Source: Juglans regia (taxonomy: Eukaryota > Streptophyta > Magnoliopsida > Fagales > Juglandaceae). Taken from it: a stretch of 64,000 nt of DNA. The notes beneath the pieces are model-generated. The model did no database searches. It was given only the letters and a program-made list of their open reading frames with translations, and was not told the DNA's origin. The number at the start of each line of letters is the position of its first letter. Within the stretch, counting starts at the first letter, position 1. Shown here piece after piece: positions 1 through 10,067 of this stretch. The DNA is taken from assembly GCF_001411555.2 (NCBI RefSeq), contig NC_049916.1, positions 10,009,945-10,073,944 of the forward strand, given 5' to 3'. Position numbers and translations under genes: made by a program.

Positions 1-59
1 TCAAGAATTGTAGGTTTTGACTTCTATGTTAAAATAAGCTTGGTAATATATATATTGTT

Positions 60-1018
60 TTTATAAGTAAACAATTGTATTAATAAGAATAGGCATAGCC
101 CAAGTATACAAGGGGGTATAAAATAGGTAATACCTCTTTAGGAAGAAGAAATGGAAATAAGAAAATCATGAAATCGAGGCCATTGAAATCTACAGGTTTG
201 GCCCATAGAAACAAACTTCTAACAATAAGTAATCTAATCTCCTCCAACGCTCATTGTCTTCAAACGTCCGATCATTTCATTTCTGCCATAGGCACCAAAA
301 AATACAAATAGGAATCATCGTCCATACAGCTGTGATTTGTAGAATACTGCCCAAGTTCGTCCAACATGCAAAAGCTCGACTACCGTAGCAGACATAACCA
401 AGGCTAGCTCTAACCTTCTGAAGACATCTTCCCATAACGCTCTAGCAACCTTGCAACGTGGTAGAAGATGGTCCACAGTCTCACCACTTTTTTGCACATA
501 CAGCACCAGTCCACTACAATCACCCTACGTTTTCGTAAATTATCCATCGTCAGAACCATTCCCATAGAAGCTATCTATGCAAAAAATGCCACCCTGGGAG
601 GCCCCTTATTTCTCCAAATCCTTCTCCATGGAAAGTGATTGTTCTACGGTTGTGTGCGGGACTTATAGAAAGAGCGAACTGAGAATATACCTTTTCAAGC
701 AGGTACCCACCACAAAGTGTCAATTCCTTGAGTACTCGATCTCATGGAGTACAAAAGTCTGAAAAAATCTGCAAAGCTGCTAACTTCCCAATCTTGGGCC
801 GCCCTAGTGAAACTCACATAGTCCAAACTAAGTCACTAGACATCTCCATGAGGTCCGCTATTGATGCTTCTTTCTCACGTGCAATCCTGAACACAGTAGG
901 GAATGAGTCCTTAAGGGCACTATCTCCATACCATAAGTCATGCCAGAATTTTATTCTTGAGCCATCTCCCATTACTATTCTAGTATGGCGAGAGGCAAAC
1001 ACCCCCACCCTCGTCTAA
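60..1018 (-). pseudogene. LINE-C C-terminal part: RT thumb-to-zinc-binding region
   Basis: Minus-strand pieces at 814-1008 and 315-506 resemble the end of plant LINE ORF2. The first has a W-H-D-L-W-Y-G-D-like segment followed by FP..F.IA..KEAS, the stretch just before the zf-RVT domain. The second has VDHLLPRCKVARALW, the histidine/cysteine part of zf-RVT. The reading frame is broken between them. The closest relative in the window is LINE-B (55723-56511), which has the same segments. Confidence 0.75.
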
Positions 1019-1121
1019 TGTGCTTTCATACTCCCACTCCATAAACCTCATGTACCTCCCTAGTGCTCCATCCCCCCCTCCCCTCCCCCCCCAAGAAGTT
1101 TCTTGATTCAGATCGCCACAC

Positions 1122-1797
1122 TCACTGGAAATAGGTTGGTAAATTGGACAGAGTGGTTTTTATTAGTGTAATCCTACCACCTTTCGACAAATACAATCTC
1201 TTCCAACCTACCAATCTACATTTAATCTTTTCAATTACTGCATCCCAAATGGATTTAGCCTTGGAGGCGGCCCCCAAAGGAAGGCCAAGGTAAGTCATAG
1301 GAAAAGAGAAGACCCTACATCCAAGAGTGTTAGCCAATAGCCGGATATTGTGAATGTTACCAACTAGGACCAACTCTGACTTAGATAAGTTTACTTTCAA
1401 ACCGGATACAACCTCAAAGCAAATTAGAAGTGTCCTTAATGCCAGAATCTAGTTTTTTTTTTTTTTTTTTTGCCTCACAAAATATCAAAGTATCATCTAT
1501 CAACAACAAGTGAGAAATGTTAAGAGTACCCCGATTGATGTCACCAACCGAAAATCCAGCCAAAAGGCCATTGTTAACCATAGCAAAGATAATTCTACTA
1601 AGCGCCTTCAACTGGCTGTTGTTCACCAAAAGCAAGTATAGTAGGAAGTACACACCTCCCCAAGCACCACCTCTCCAAGAGCACCACCTCTCCCCAAATC
1701 CATACCTCCCAAGCAAGTATAGTAGGAAGTCCCAACTAACGTGATCGTAGGCCTTCTCCATATCCAACTTGCATAAGATACCCAAATTGCTAGATTT
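1122..1797 (-). pseudogene. LINE-C reverse transcriptase, 3' half
   Basis: Minus-strand frames at 1414-1785 and 1122-1400 contain LDMEKAYDHVSWDFL (the first catalytic aspartate region of RT) and further on TYLGLPLGA and GWKRLYLSKGGR, typical of plant L1 RT. The FADD-equivalent reads LLIDDTLIFCEA, with both catalytic aspartates still present. A poly-T run at 1451-1470 and several stops break the frame. Confidence 0.8.
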
Positions 1798-1799
1798 TA

Positions 1800-2011
1800 G
1801 GCTTTATTTGGATTCAAAAACCATCTCATCTAATCTAATTATTACAACTTTTCCAAACTTTCGAACAAAATATAATAAACAATTCAACTTTTTCAAATTT
1901 CAAAACAAAAGTAATATTAAAAAATTATATTCTAACAATATTTTATTCAACTTTCTACTCTTATCTATCATCTAATCTCAACTCAACTCAACTCATTATC
2001 CAAACCTCCCC
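1800..2011. mobile_element. Tourist-like MITE (PIF/Harbinger type) inside LINE-C
   Basis: This 212-bp AT-rich element has imperfect terminal inverted repeats: GGCTTTATTTGGATT at the left, and GGGGAGGTTTGGATAAT reading in from the right. It is flanked by TTA on both sides (1797-1799 and 2012-2014). The 3-bp TTA/TAA duplication is the hallmark of PIF/Harbinger MITEs. The element has no coding capacity and interrupts LINE-C, so it is younger than that LINE. Confidence 0.8.
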
Positions 2012-2023
2012 TTAATCAACTAT

Positions 2024-2655
2024 CTAGGCATTCATTAGTGTTGAGTACTGATTCCAATATTTTTCTTCCTCGTATGAATGCGGCCGATAATCCTTCACCT
2101 CCGATGCCCCAATCTTCTTGAGAATAAGTGCAATAAAAGTGGCATTAAGACTTTTTTCAAATTTTCCAACCGAAAAATATTCATGGAACACCTTCATTAA
2201 GTCCTCTTTCACCACATCCCAACATGATTGGAAGAAACCCATAGAAAATCCATCTAGACCAAGTGTTTTGTCTCCTTGAAAGGCCTCTCCAACCAAGAGA
2301 CATTCTGCTGCTCAATGGTCTCAAAGGCTAGCCAATCAAGCTTTGGCCTCCACCCAACTTGCTCGGTAAGCAATTGTTCGAAAAAACCAACGACATGTTG
2401 AATCACAGAAACCTTCATGCAAACAACTCCATCTATGTTCAGAATCTCAACGGTATTAGTTCTCCTATGGGAGTTAGCCACTCTATGGAAAAAGTTCGTG
2501 CTTCGATCTCCCTTCAACCACAATGCTCGGGATTTTTGCCGCCGTGAGATCTCCTCCAATAAGGTAGCCTTCTCTAGTTCTAAAACTAGCCATGGATCTG
2601 ATAGGAGGACCATCATTGCCTGACTCATTCCACAAAACCTTCTGTTTTTTGCCAC
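2024..2655 (-). pseudogene. LINE-C reverse transcriptase, 5' half
   Basis: Two overlapping minus-strand frames (2254-2655, then 2024-2296) contain RQKSRALWLKGDRSTNFFH, then a degenerate P-G-P-D-G-F equivalent (TLGLDGFSMGFFQ), then NATFIALILKK and KDYRP. This is the N-terminal and finger region of L1 ORF2 RT. A frameshift near 2270 separates the two parts. Confidence 0.8.
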
Positions 2656-2790
2656 ATTCTTGAGTTTAAAGTATCTCTGTCCTCCCTAAAGACCACAATC
2701 CAACAAGATAGGAAAATTATCAGAACAGAGTCAAGGTAGTCTTTTTTGACATAAACCCGAATAATGAGTTTCCCACTCCGAGGAGACTAA

Positions 2791-2960
2791 GGGTACATTT
2801 GGGTAATGAGGTAATATTAGATAATCTGTGAATAGTAGTGAAAAAGTGGTGAAAACGTAATGATAAAATATTGAATAGAAGTGAATAAAAGTAAAAAGTA
2901 GAAAAAAATAGGTAAAAAGTAATGATAAAATATTGAATACTCCACTACCCAAACACAGCC
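2791..2960. mobile_element. Tourist-like MITE (PIF/Harbinger type) inside LINE-C
   Basis: This 170-bp AT-rich element has terminal inverted repeats GGGTACATTTGGGTA (left) and GGCTGTGTTTGGGTAG (right end, inward). It is flanked by TAA on both sides (2788-2790 and 2961-2963). It lies within the LINE-C endonuclease region and carries no gene. Confidence 0.8.
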
Positions 2961-2963
2961 TAA

Positions 2964-3310
2964 GATCTGTCCAATCTAGACCACTTTTGGTTATTAGACC
3001 ACATGTATGCTCCACCCATAAGAGCAATGTCCACCAACCCCAAGTCGAAAATACACTTCGAGAAATTCATCATTGCTGGCTGCAACCTACTTTCTCCCAA
3101 TCTTTCACTTGGGAATCTTATAACATTAAAATCTCCACCTATACACCATGGTAAGTCCCACCAGCTATGTAACCCAGCTATCTCCTCCCATAAAATGTTT
3201 CTACTGTTGTCCAATGTCGGCCCATAAATTCCAGCAAAAGTTTATCCACCACCATTCTATCCCACATAACTACTCCACCTGAGGCCCCAACCGATGCAAG
3301 ATTAACCCAA
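2964..3310 (-). pseudogene. LINE-C endonuclease, middle and C-terminal part
   Basis: The minus strand encodes a piece with ASVGASGGV, then LPWCIGGDFNVIRFPSER, then GGAYMWSNNQ. These are the conserved blocks of an APE-type LINE endonuclease, including the GDFN catalytic block. Stops are frequent between the blocks. The N-terminal block lies at 3780-3947; the 3310-3780 stretch between them is longer than expected and may hold an unrecognised insertion. Confidence 0.75.
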
Positions 3311-3779
3311 TCAACATATCAACAGCTCCACAAGCTTCGAGCGGTACTTCTTGAAATAATGAACCCCCTTACTAATCTATTACACAGTGCAGAAATTGAC
3401 TAGAAGAAAAGGTGATAGAAATTATACTCACAAGATTCATACGTCTAAGATTGTACAAAGGGTATTCAAGGTACCCAAAACCTCCATGAATGATAATGGA
3501 ACCTTAAAAAATTATCCAGAATGATCCTCCCCCATACCATCCTTCCCCTTTTATAATTCACTCAGCGCACTCGAAGTAACCACCCACCAGAAAGTGCAAA
3601 AGCTAAAATGACTGTAGACAAACATAATAAAATAACAGACTATTGTAAACTGAATGGCTGGCATAAAACGCATAGCATTGGCCCTAAATGAACAGCTTCG
3701 ATAACCACTAAACGCAGCGTCTCATTTATTCCTTCAAATGGCAATCTTTCAATCGTTTTACCCAAACACAAGAATTACT
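3311..3779. other. Unassigned stretch between two endonuclease blocks of LINE-C
   Basis: No open frame or known motif is seen here. In related LINEs the flanking endonuclease blocks are only some tens of residues apart, so most of this roughly 470-bp stretch is probably a foreign insertion. I could not find its boundaries or a target-site duplication. Confidence 0.4.
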
Positions 3780-4094
3780 TACTCAAGTCCCAATTTCCTC
3801 CAACCAATCCTAAGCTCCTAACATTCCATCTTAGTTTCCTGCAAGTACACGATGTCCGCCTTATACTCACGGAGCAAATTTTTTATCCAAAAACTCTTAT
3901 TAGCCTCATTAAGCCCTCGAACATTCCAAGATACAATCTAGGGCTTCATAAAGAAAATGTCGATCCCCTTCCTTTGGATCTTTCTCTGCTTGAACTACCC
4001 TCATAGTTGATAGACCAAGTTAATCTCTTGAGCTCCCTCTGTTTTTTGGAACCAGATTTCTTGAGCTGAGCGTGTCCTACTTCAATGGCAATTA
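3780..4094 (-). pseudogene. LINE-C ORF1 tail and endonuclease N-terminus
   Basis: Read on the minus strand, this begins with KKQRELKRLTWSINY, the basic tail of the LINE ORF1 protein. It then has the endonuclease start, with VSWNVRGLN and DIVYLQETK (the catalytic N and E blocks). The ORF1 tail is cut at 4094, where the solo LTR was inserted; the sequence resumes at 6444. Confidence 0.8.
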
Positions 4095-4790
4095 TGTAAA
4101 TTACGGGTCCTAAATTAGGGTTTAGAATTATTATTTATTATTATTATTAGTAGTAGTATTTTTAGTAATTTTTATAAGATCTGTTTTGAGATGGTGATTT
4201 TATATGAGTGGGATTCTTCCACTCTGCACACCCATATATCCCTCTATTTGATTTCCAAGTCTGAATAGTTTCCTAATTGGTAACTAATTCATGCACCAAA
4301 ACCCTCCCATATATACTCATACTCTCCGTTCCCCACAATTTTCCTTCAACAAACCCACAATATTCTTGCGGCCAGAACCCCATCGCATAGTTAAACCAAA
4401 TTCCCTCCTATACAAAAAAGCCACCGTAGTCTTCCTCACACAAACTGAGACACTCTCCTCGCCAGAATCATCTAGAGGACGCCATCTGTTGGGCCTGGAC
4501 TTGTGTTGTTAAACTGGTTGGGCCTGGTTGTATTTTTCAGAAACACCCTTGTATGTTGTTTTACATGGGCTTGGTTTTACTTGGGCAAATACCAGTCCAA
4601 AAACCTCATTTTTCAGAAAATACTTGGGAGTTAAATTATGTTATTAAGTATTAATCTTTTTACCAATTTACAGCAGTATATTATAACAGTTCAGATTTTA
4701 TTTTCTTAAACATTTTGAACGTGATTAAACCTCTGTTATATAATGAGATTTCCACGGCTTGTCTAATAGACTTGTATAAAGCCTAAATTA

Positions 4791-4840
4791 CACAACTACG
4801 TATATTTTTTTTTGATAAGTAATCAACACAACTACGTATA
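4791..4840 (-). mobile_element. 22-bp retroposon stub with 14-bp target-site duplication
   Basis: CACAACTACGTATA occurs at 4791-4804 and again at 4827-4840. The 22 bp between them are a run of T followed by GATAAGTAATCAA. This is the signature of a target-primed insertion on the minus strand that copied only the poly-A tail and a few bases of the parent's 3' end. Confidence 0.75.
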
Positions 4841-5258
4841 TTTGAAAGATCAAAGATCAAATATGATATTAGCGTTTAGATGATTATATGATATTAGTAG
4901 TTATTAATTTTAGTATATAACCAAATATTACTAGATTAATTTTCCTAGCATGTGATTAATTAAGTCAAATGCTACGACACGTTTTCTAGAAATGTAGTGA
5001 CGATTAGTGCTTCATATAGGTAACGAACGACGAAGTGAGATTGCGGAAGCAACACTAAGAGGTAAGTAACATGATCATAACTTTAAGTGTGCTGTAAATA
5101 TTCTGTTTTTGCATGAAAAATGTGATGTTTACCTATGCTACGCTATGAACCAATTCTAGCCCCTTTTCATGAACCTTGATGAATTACAATGATATGCTTA
5201 TGAATGAGACTATGTATGCCATGCTGATATGAATTGTCATGAAAATCACATGTATGCC

Positions 5259-5306
5259 ATGTAATGTTTAGATTTTTTTTTTTTATCAGTAATGTAATGT
5301 TTAGAT
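5259..5306 (-). mobile_element. 18-bp retroposon stub with 15-bp target-site duplication
   Basis: ATGTAATGTTTAGAT occurs at 5259-5273 and at 5292-5306. The bases between are a poly-T run followed by ATCAGTA. The structure is the same as at 4791-4840 and the 3' end is similar. Confidence 0.75.
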
Positions 5307-5504
5307 TATGTTATGCCATGTCTATGCTATGCCATGTTGCATAAGGCTCATGTTAATAGGCTATGTTTAATGTTATGTCATGCACAAGAGTATGTCATGC
5401 CATGTAAATTCAAGAAGTCAACATGTTCACATGCATTACGAAAGTTAGTAAGAAGACACATGAATGACAAGCAAGCTTTAAGAATGGCATTATGTTATGG
5501 GTGG

Positions 5505-5745
5505 GTGCAAGCCACGAACTTAAGCTTGGTCCACCACATGTAAGCTATGATGTTTTGAGGTGACATGGACCCAAGCGTGTTTCACCACATGTTATGATAT
5601 GTTCTGTGGTGCCACAAACCCAAGCGTGGTTCACCATATGTTATGATAACACGAACCCAAGCGTGGTTCACTACATGTTATGATACATTATACGGTGTCA
5701 CGAACCAAGTGTGGTTCACCATATGTTATGAAATGTTGTATATGG
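5505..5745. repeat. Tandem repeat inside the solo LTR, four to five units of about 45-60 bp
   Basis: Units contain CCCAAGCGTGGTTCACCA followed by catgttatgata. They differ by small indels and substitutions. Comparable tandem blocks lie in the other long LTRs (18505-18680 and 33480-33660), so the repeat is part of this LTR type, not a separate satellite. Confidence 0.7.
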
Positions 5746-6295
5746 TCAACAACAATTCGACCAATGTACACATGTTATGATTGCCACTAAATAAGTGAAA
5801 GACAAGATGAATAAATTATGTACAAATGGTAGGAAATGCATGGAGTCAGTCATTCATGCATCCATTTTTCATGTATTGCCATAATTATGTTTGATTCTGC
5901 TTATGCTACTAATGAATGATCTATATATTATGTATATGTGTGACGATGTATGTAAATTTTCAAAATTAAGCCTAATGTTAAGCTAAATTAAGTTTACAGT
6001 ATGATGTGCTATTACTGAGTCTTCGACTCATTTGGTTGTTTCTCTATTTTATGTTTTAATGTCCAAGATGATGATTTTGTGGATACAGTGTGGGAATGCC
6101 AAGAGTAGATTATTCTTCCAAAGACTTATACCTTGAGTAAGTGTCAGTGCCACATGGATCTAGTTATGATTAGGCAGTTGAATAAATGATTTTGATACAT
6201 AGAACTAGTTTATGTTATTTGTATGTTGTAGCTTTTATATTATGAAACTCTATTATACTAAGTTAGTTGATGGTTCAATAAATGAGGTATATTTT

Positions 6296-6385
6296 TATGG
6301 TGTCGAATCTCTTTTTTTTTTTTTTTTTTATAAGTAAAAATTTATTAATACCAATGCGCCTGCCCCTATGGTGTCGAATCTCTTT
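6296..6385 (-). mobile_element. 52-bp retroposon stub with 19-bp target-site duplication
   Basis: A 19-bp sequence starting TATGGTGTCGAATC is repeated exactly at 6296-6314 and 6367-6385. Between them are about 15 T, then ATAAGTAAAAATTTATTAAT and a short GC-rich end. It is a very short 5'-truncated LINE or SINE copy on the minus strand. Its ATAAGTAA tail resembles position 65-72 of LINE-C. Confidence 0.8.
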
Positions 6386-6445
6386 ATCAAGCGTTACACT
6401 ACAAATGTACGTAACAATCCGTACCTACGGGAAGGGGTGTTACAA

Positions 6446-7572
6446 TTAGCAAGTCATGAATTGTTCCTCAAAACCGTCACACTCAATCCCAACACAATGT
6501 TGGATTTCCTTCACCTTATGTATAACCAAGTCAGAGGCAGTAAATTGACACGATGGCAGAGAATTCAGAGGTATAGGCTCCCTATCCATCTCAATCCCTT
6601 CCCTGGTTGCCCACTGCGACTCCATCAGCGCCCTTGTCTCCTCCTCAGCAAAAACAGACCTACACTCCCACTCAAGAATATCATTCAAAGGAACTAGCAT
6701 CCATAAGAATCCTTCACTAACATCCTCATCACCCCGAACCTCAGTACACGACTCATGATCGATAGCCACTGTTTGAAGAACCTTCACCGAAAAGGATACA
6801 ACCGGAAACTCGAATCCTCGTTATCTCTGCTACCCATCGTCCGTTTTTGTCCATACTGTGCTGGAAAACTAACAATCCGATAGTGAGGAATGGTGGTGAC
6901 CCATGTCTGGTTCTATTACTGTCAGTGTCGTTGACTCCACCACTATCGTGTCCTCCATCTCGATCGCCATCGACAATTCCTCGGCCTATCGCGAGTCTAT
7001 TGGCACCACCTCCGACAAAGTTCCCCACATTGCTGCCTTCACGGATCTTCCATACGAGTCTATCGGGGCCAGCATTCATCTTTCCTTTGTCTTGGCCCAC
7101 AAGCTGAAGCCCATTGGATCAGCCTAGACCTACCTTAGACTTCCCTTTGTCTTGGCCCTCGGATTGAAGCCCATTGGATCGACCCAGGATAGTTATACCT
7201 CTGGTTCGTATATAACGACCCATCTGCCACATTAAAGCCTGATATCTTGCCAGGTCCACGTTCCAAATAGCCCAAGCCCAACTCTTGTTTCTCCTCAACG
7301 CACTGTATTAGTCTATCCCTCCACTCCTGCATTGCCACCAATTGCTTTTTCATGTCCAGCAAAGTACCATGCACGCCATCTTCTGTCAAGCTGACAGCAC
7401 GCCTGCTACCAGCATCTTGACACTGAGCACCTGTTGTACTACTGCACGAAGAGCCTTTCCAGGACCATATGCGTTTCCATGGCTTGCAGTAGCTCGTCCC
7501 TAGGTAGCCAACACGTCATATCGTCCTCCCTTATTTTGTTCTTGGGAGTGCACTGGTGAAGGACCTCCATGT
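6446..7572 (-). pseudogene. LINE-C ORF1 (nucleic-acid-binding protein) remnant
   Basis: The minus strand carries fragments with VIHKVKEIQHCVGIECDGFEEQF, cut here by the LTR insertion, and with REPIPLNSLPS upstream. This matches the C-terminal part of ORF1 in plant L1 LINEs as I know them from related elements. Further upstream (7135-7389) is a piece with LDMKKQLVAMQEWRDRL. Stops and frameshifts are common. The N-terminal boundary is uncertain because the tandem duplication at 7573-7950 adjoins it. Confidence 0.6.
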
Positions 7573-7950
7573 ACAAACGTGTTTGCAGTTGATTCACCAC
7601 CACCAACGGCACCGTAAAAGCACGCTTCTATGTTAACTTAAGAATATTTGTTTTATGGGTCTTGAATTGATCTTTTATAATTCTTCAAAAAAATTACCAA
7701 AGCATGATTTTTGGTCTTAATGCATGCAAAATAAAATTACCAAAGTGGGCTTTTGTACATGACAAACGTGTTTGCGGTTGATTCACCACCACCGACGGCA
7801 CCGTAAAAGCACGCTTCTATGTTAACTTAAGAATATTTGTTTTATGGGTCTTGAATTGATCTTTTATACTTCTTCAAAAAAATTACCAAAGCATGTGTTT
7901 TGGTCTTAATGCATGCAAAATAAAATTACCAAAGTGGGCTTTTGTACATG
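7573..7950. repeat. Tandem duplication, two 189-bp units
   Basis: Units 7573-7761 and 7762-7950 are nearly identical; I count about five substitutions and no indel. Both start ACAAACGTGTTTGC and end TTTTGTACATG. The first unit joins the ORF1 remnant of LINE-C and the second joins the LINE-D fragment at 7951, so the duplication lies at the seam of two dead elements. No coding function is seen. Confidence 0.9.
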
Positions 7951-9480
7951 CGCCTCGCTTTTGGTAAGGGAAGCACTCAAAATTGGCGCTTTTGGCTTTG
8001 TGCTTAAGCACACTTTTGCCAACACTGGGTTAACTATCATGCCATATCTCCTTGTGTTGTCCAGGGCGAGGATTCTCTCAAGTGCCATTGTTTACATGAA
8101 GAAAGCCACTATTGGGGGAGCCCTAATTCTCCAAATAAGCTTCCAAGGGAAAAGAGTTCTAACATGATTACATAGAACATTGAAGTATGACTTCACTTCA
8201 AACACACCCCTTCTAGATGGGAGATCCAAACCTTTTTATCATCACCATCTCATCCCACCCTACATGAATATAACCATTCATATAAGGATGAACAAAGATC
8301 AACCTCCTAATTGATTGCCTCCCTAGTGAAGATGACGACACCCATTGAGTAGAGTCATGCTAGAATAATAGTTATCCACTGATCCGCCACGTAAGCTTCC
8401 TTCATACAAGCAATTATAAATAAAATTGGAAATGTACTTCTCAAGGATTGATCACCACACCACAGGTCCACACGTCATTCCAAGAGCATATCTTTGACTC
8501 GTCACCCAACATAAATCTAGTGAGCTGGGAAGCCCACTTCACCCTCTTCTAATGAGTTTTCTGAGGAACAGATCAAAAAGGCCCATTCATCTCATGTGAG
8601 CACAAACCTCCTCCTCCCATGCTTCAATGATTTGTGTTGATTAACACCCTTCATTGGCTCTCCCTTTCATAGGCATCATGCCAAAGTCATTTACCCAAAA
8701 GTGCCCAATTAAAGAGAATTAAATTTCTCACCCCTAGCCTACCTTCTTCAATCAGCAAATACAACTTAGCCCATTTCACAAGATGGAACTTGGTGCCCCC
8801 CCTCCCCCATCCCTCGCCATAAAAGATCCAGCTATAATTTTTCCAAGTGTTTAGCAACTCATAAAGGAAGTGGGAAAAGAGACATAATAAGTGGGCGAGT
8901 TGGAAAGTGTGCTTTTAGTCAATGTAATCCTTCCACCCTTGATAAATAAATCAGCTTCAATCCAGTTAGCTAACGTTCCATCTTTTCAATAATGTCATCT
9001 CATATAGCTTTGTTATTTAAGGGAGCTCCCAAGGGAAGGGCAAGATATGTCATGGGAAGTGAAGAGATCCTACACCCCAAAACATCCGCTAAGCTAGTCA
9101 CGTTCTCAACTTCACCCACAGGACCAATTCCGACTTTGCCAAATTTACCTTCAGATCAGGTAATACTTTAAAACATATAAGTAAGCACTGCAAATAGAAT
9201 AGATGATCGAGATTGGCCTTGCAAAATATATAGTGTCTTATCAGCAAAGAGTAAATGAGGGATACTGGATCTGGTTCCATGTCTAGAGCCCACTGTAAAA
9301 CCAGATAAGAAATCCATGCGCTCCATACCCAACATCATTCTACTCAACCCCCATGACAATAGCAAATAGTAACTGGAATAAAATGTCCATTTGACATATG
9401 CCTCAAAAACTGATAGAGACACCCATGGGCGTACCGGTCAGCAATATTGAGAACCAAACTTAAAGAAATGCATTGTTAAA
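7951..9480 (-). mobile_element. LINE-D: degenerate LINE fragment (RT to zinc-binding region)
   Basis: On the minus strand, 9168-9422 has GMERMDFLSGFTVGSRHGT followed by LLFADKTL, a reverse-transcriptase block whose catalytic FADD has become FADK. At 8880-9100 follow pieces like LALPLGAPL and LIYLSR. At 7951-8088 a piece with LALDNTRRYGMIV matches the zf-RVT entry region. Many stops occur. The part between 8100 and 8880 reads as a broken continuation. No target-site duplication was found. Confidence 0.75.
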
Positions 9481-10067
9481 TCCAGACACACATTTTATCC
9501 CAATTCCACATACATTCGGCAAATAAAGTAAGAAGCCCCAATTTACATGATTGACAATAGAGGACATAATGAAGTGGCTATGTAAATTATTGTTGACAAT
9601 ACACAAACGGATAAATCATAGGACCAAAATGACAACAGAAGACATAATGAAGTGGCTATGTCATTTATTGCCGACAAATTTAAAATGTTCACTGTAAATT
9701 ATGGATTTCCCTGCCCTCCAAACAAAATATCTAAAAGCAGGACCAAATGGTGTGGCTGGAACTAAACTGAATGTGTTCAAGTATATTCAGGATATAGAGA
9801 TTATATCAAACACATGTGATGTTTTTTAATATTTAAGAAAAAAGGAAGTACATATTTTTTTCAGGAAAAACAGGTACAAAACACATCAAATATTTCTGCG
9901 GTCTGTATCATGGAGTAAAGAAGATGATGATTTACAAAAATAACTAAGTCATCCCTTCTTTGTTCATACACAAAAGATATGAACAACTGCAGTCCAAGAG
10001 TATACCCACATAAACTATTAAACAATTAAACTTACTGAACAAACAAGTACCAGAGAGTATAACATAC
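9481..10067. other. Non-coding stretch between LINE-D and THO1 exon 3, with a local duplication
   Basis: No coding exon is recognised. A segment of about 50 bp containing GACATAATGAAGTGGCTATG occurs at about 9564-9611 and again at 9629-9677 with a few differences. If THO1 is complete, this is the start of its third intron; if the gene is truncated, it is intergenic. Confidence 0.5.

Larger units (their letters stand above)
4095..6443 (+). mobile_element. Solo LTR of a long-LTR (gypsy-like) retrotransposon, inserted in LINE-C
   Basis: This 2.35-kb block starts TGTAAATTAC and ends GGGGTGTTAC. It is flanked by AATTA on both sides (4090-4094 and 6444-6448), and removing it restores the LINE-C ORF1 frame order. 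It has no internal coding region, so it is a solo LTR left by recombination between LTRs. It contains CATG-rich simple sequence (about 5150-5410) and a tandem repeat (5505-5745), features shared with the longer LTRs at 15112-19599, 21812-24914 and 32790-36848. The terminal A may be assigned to the LTR or to the duplication. Confidence 0.8.
1..7572 (-). mobile_element. LINE-C: degenerate L1-type LINE on the minus strand, split by later insertions
   Basis: Reading the minus strand from about 7572 down to 60 gives, in the correct order, pieces of ORF1, endonuclease, reverse transcriptase, the reverse-transcriptase zinc-binding region and a 3' tail. All pieces carry stops and frameshifts. The order is interrupted by a solo LTR (4095-6443) and by two Tourist-type MITEs (2791-2960 and 1800-2011); removing the LTR rejoins the ORF1 tail. 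About 60 residues of the RT fingers appear to be missing next to the MITE at 1800-2011. The 3' end probably lies near 55-130, where ATAAGTAA-like tail sequence occurs. The element is long dead and cannot move itself. Confidence 0.85.

Noticed and set aside
5150..5745. Possible CRISPR-like or satellite array
   Set aside because: Repeat units are diverged and adjacent without regular spacers, in a plant LTR; a tandem repeat explains them.
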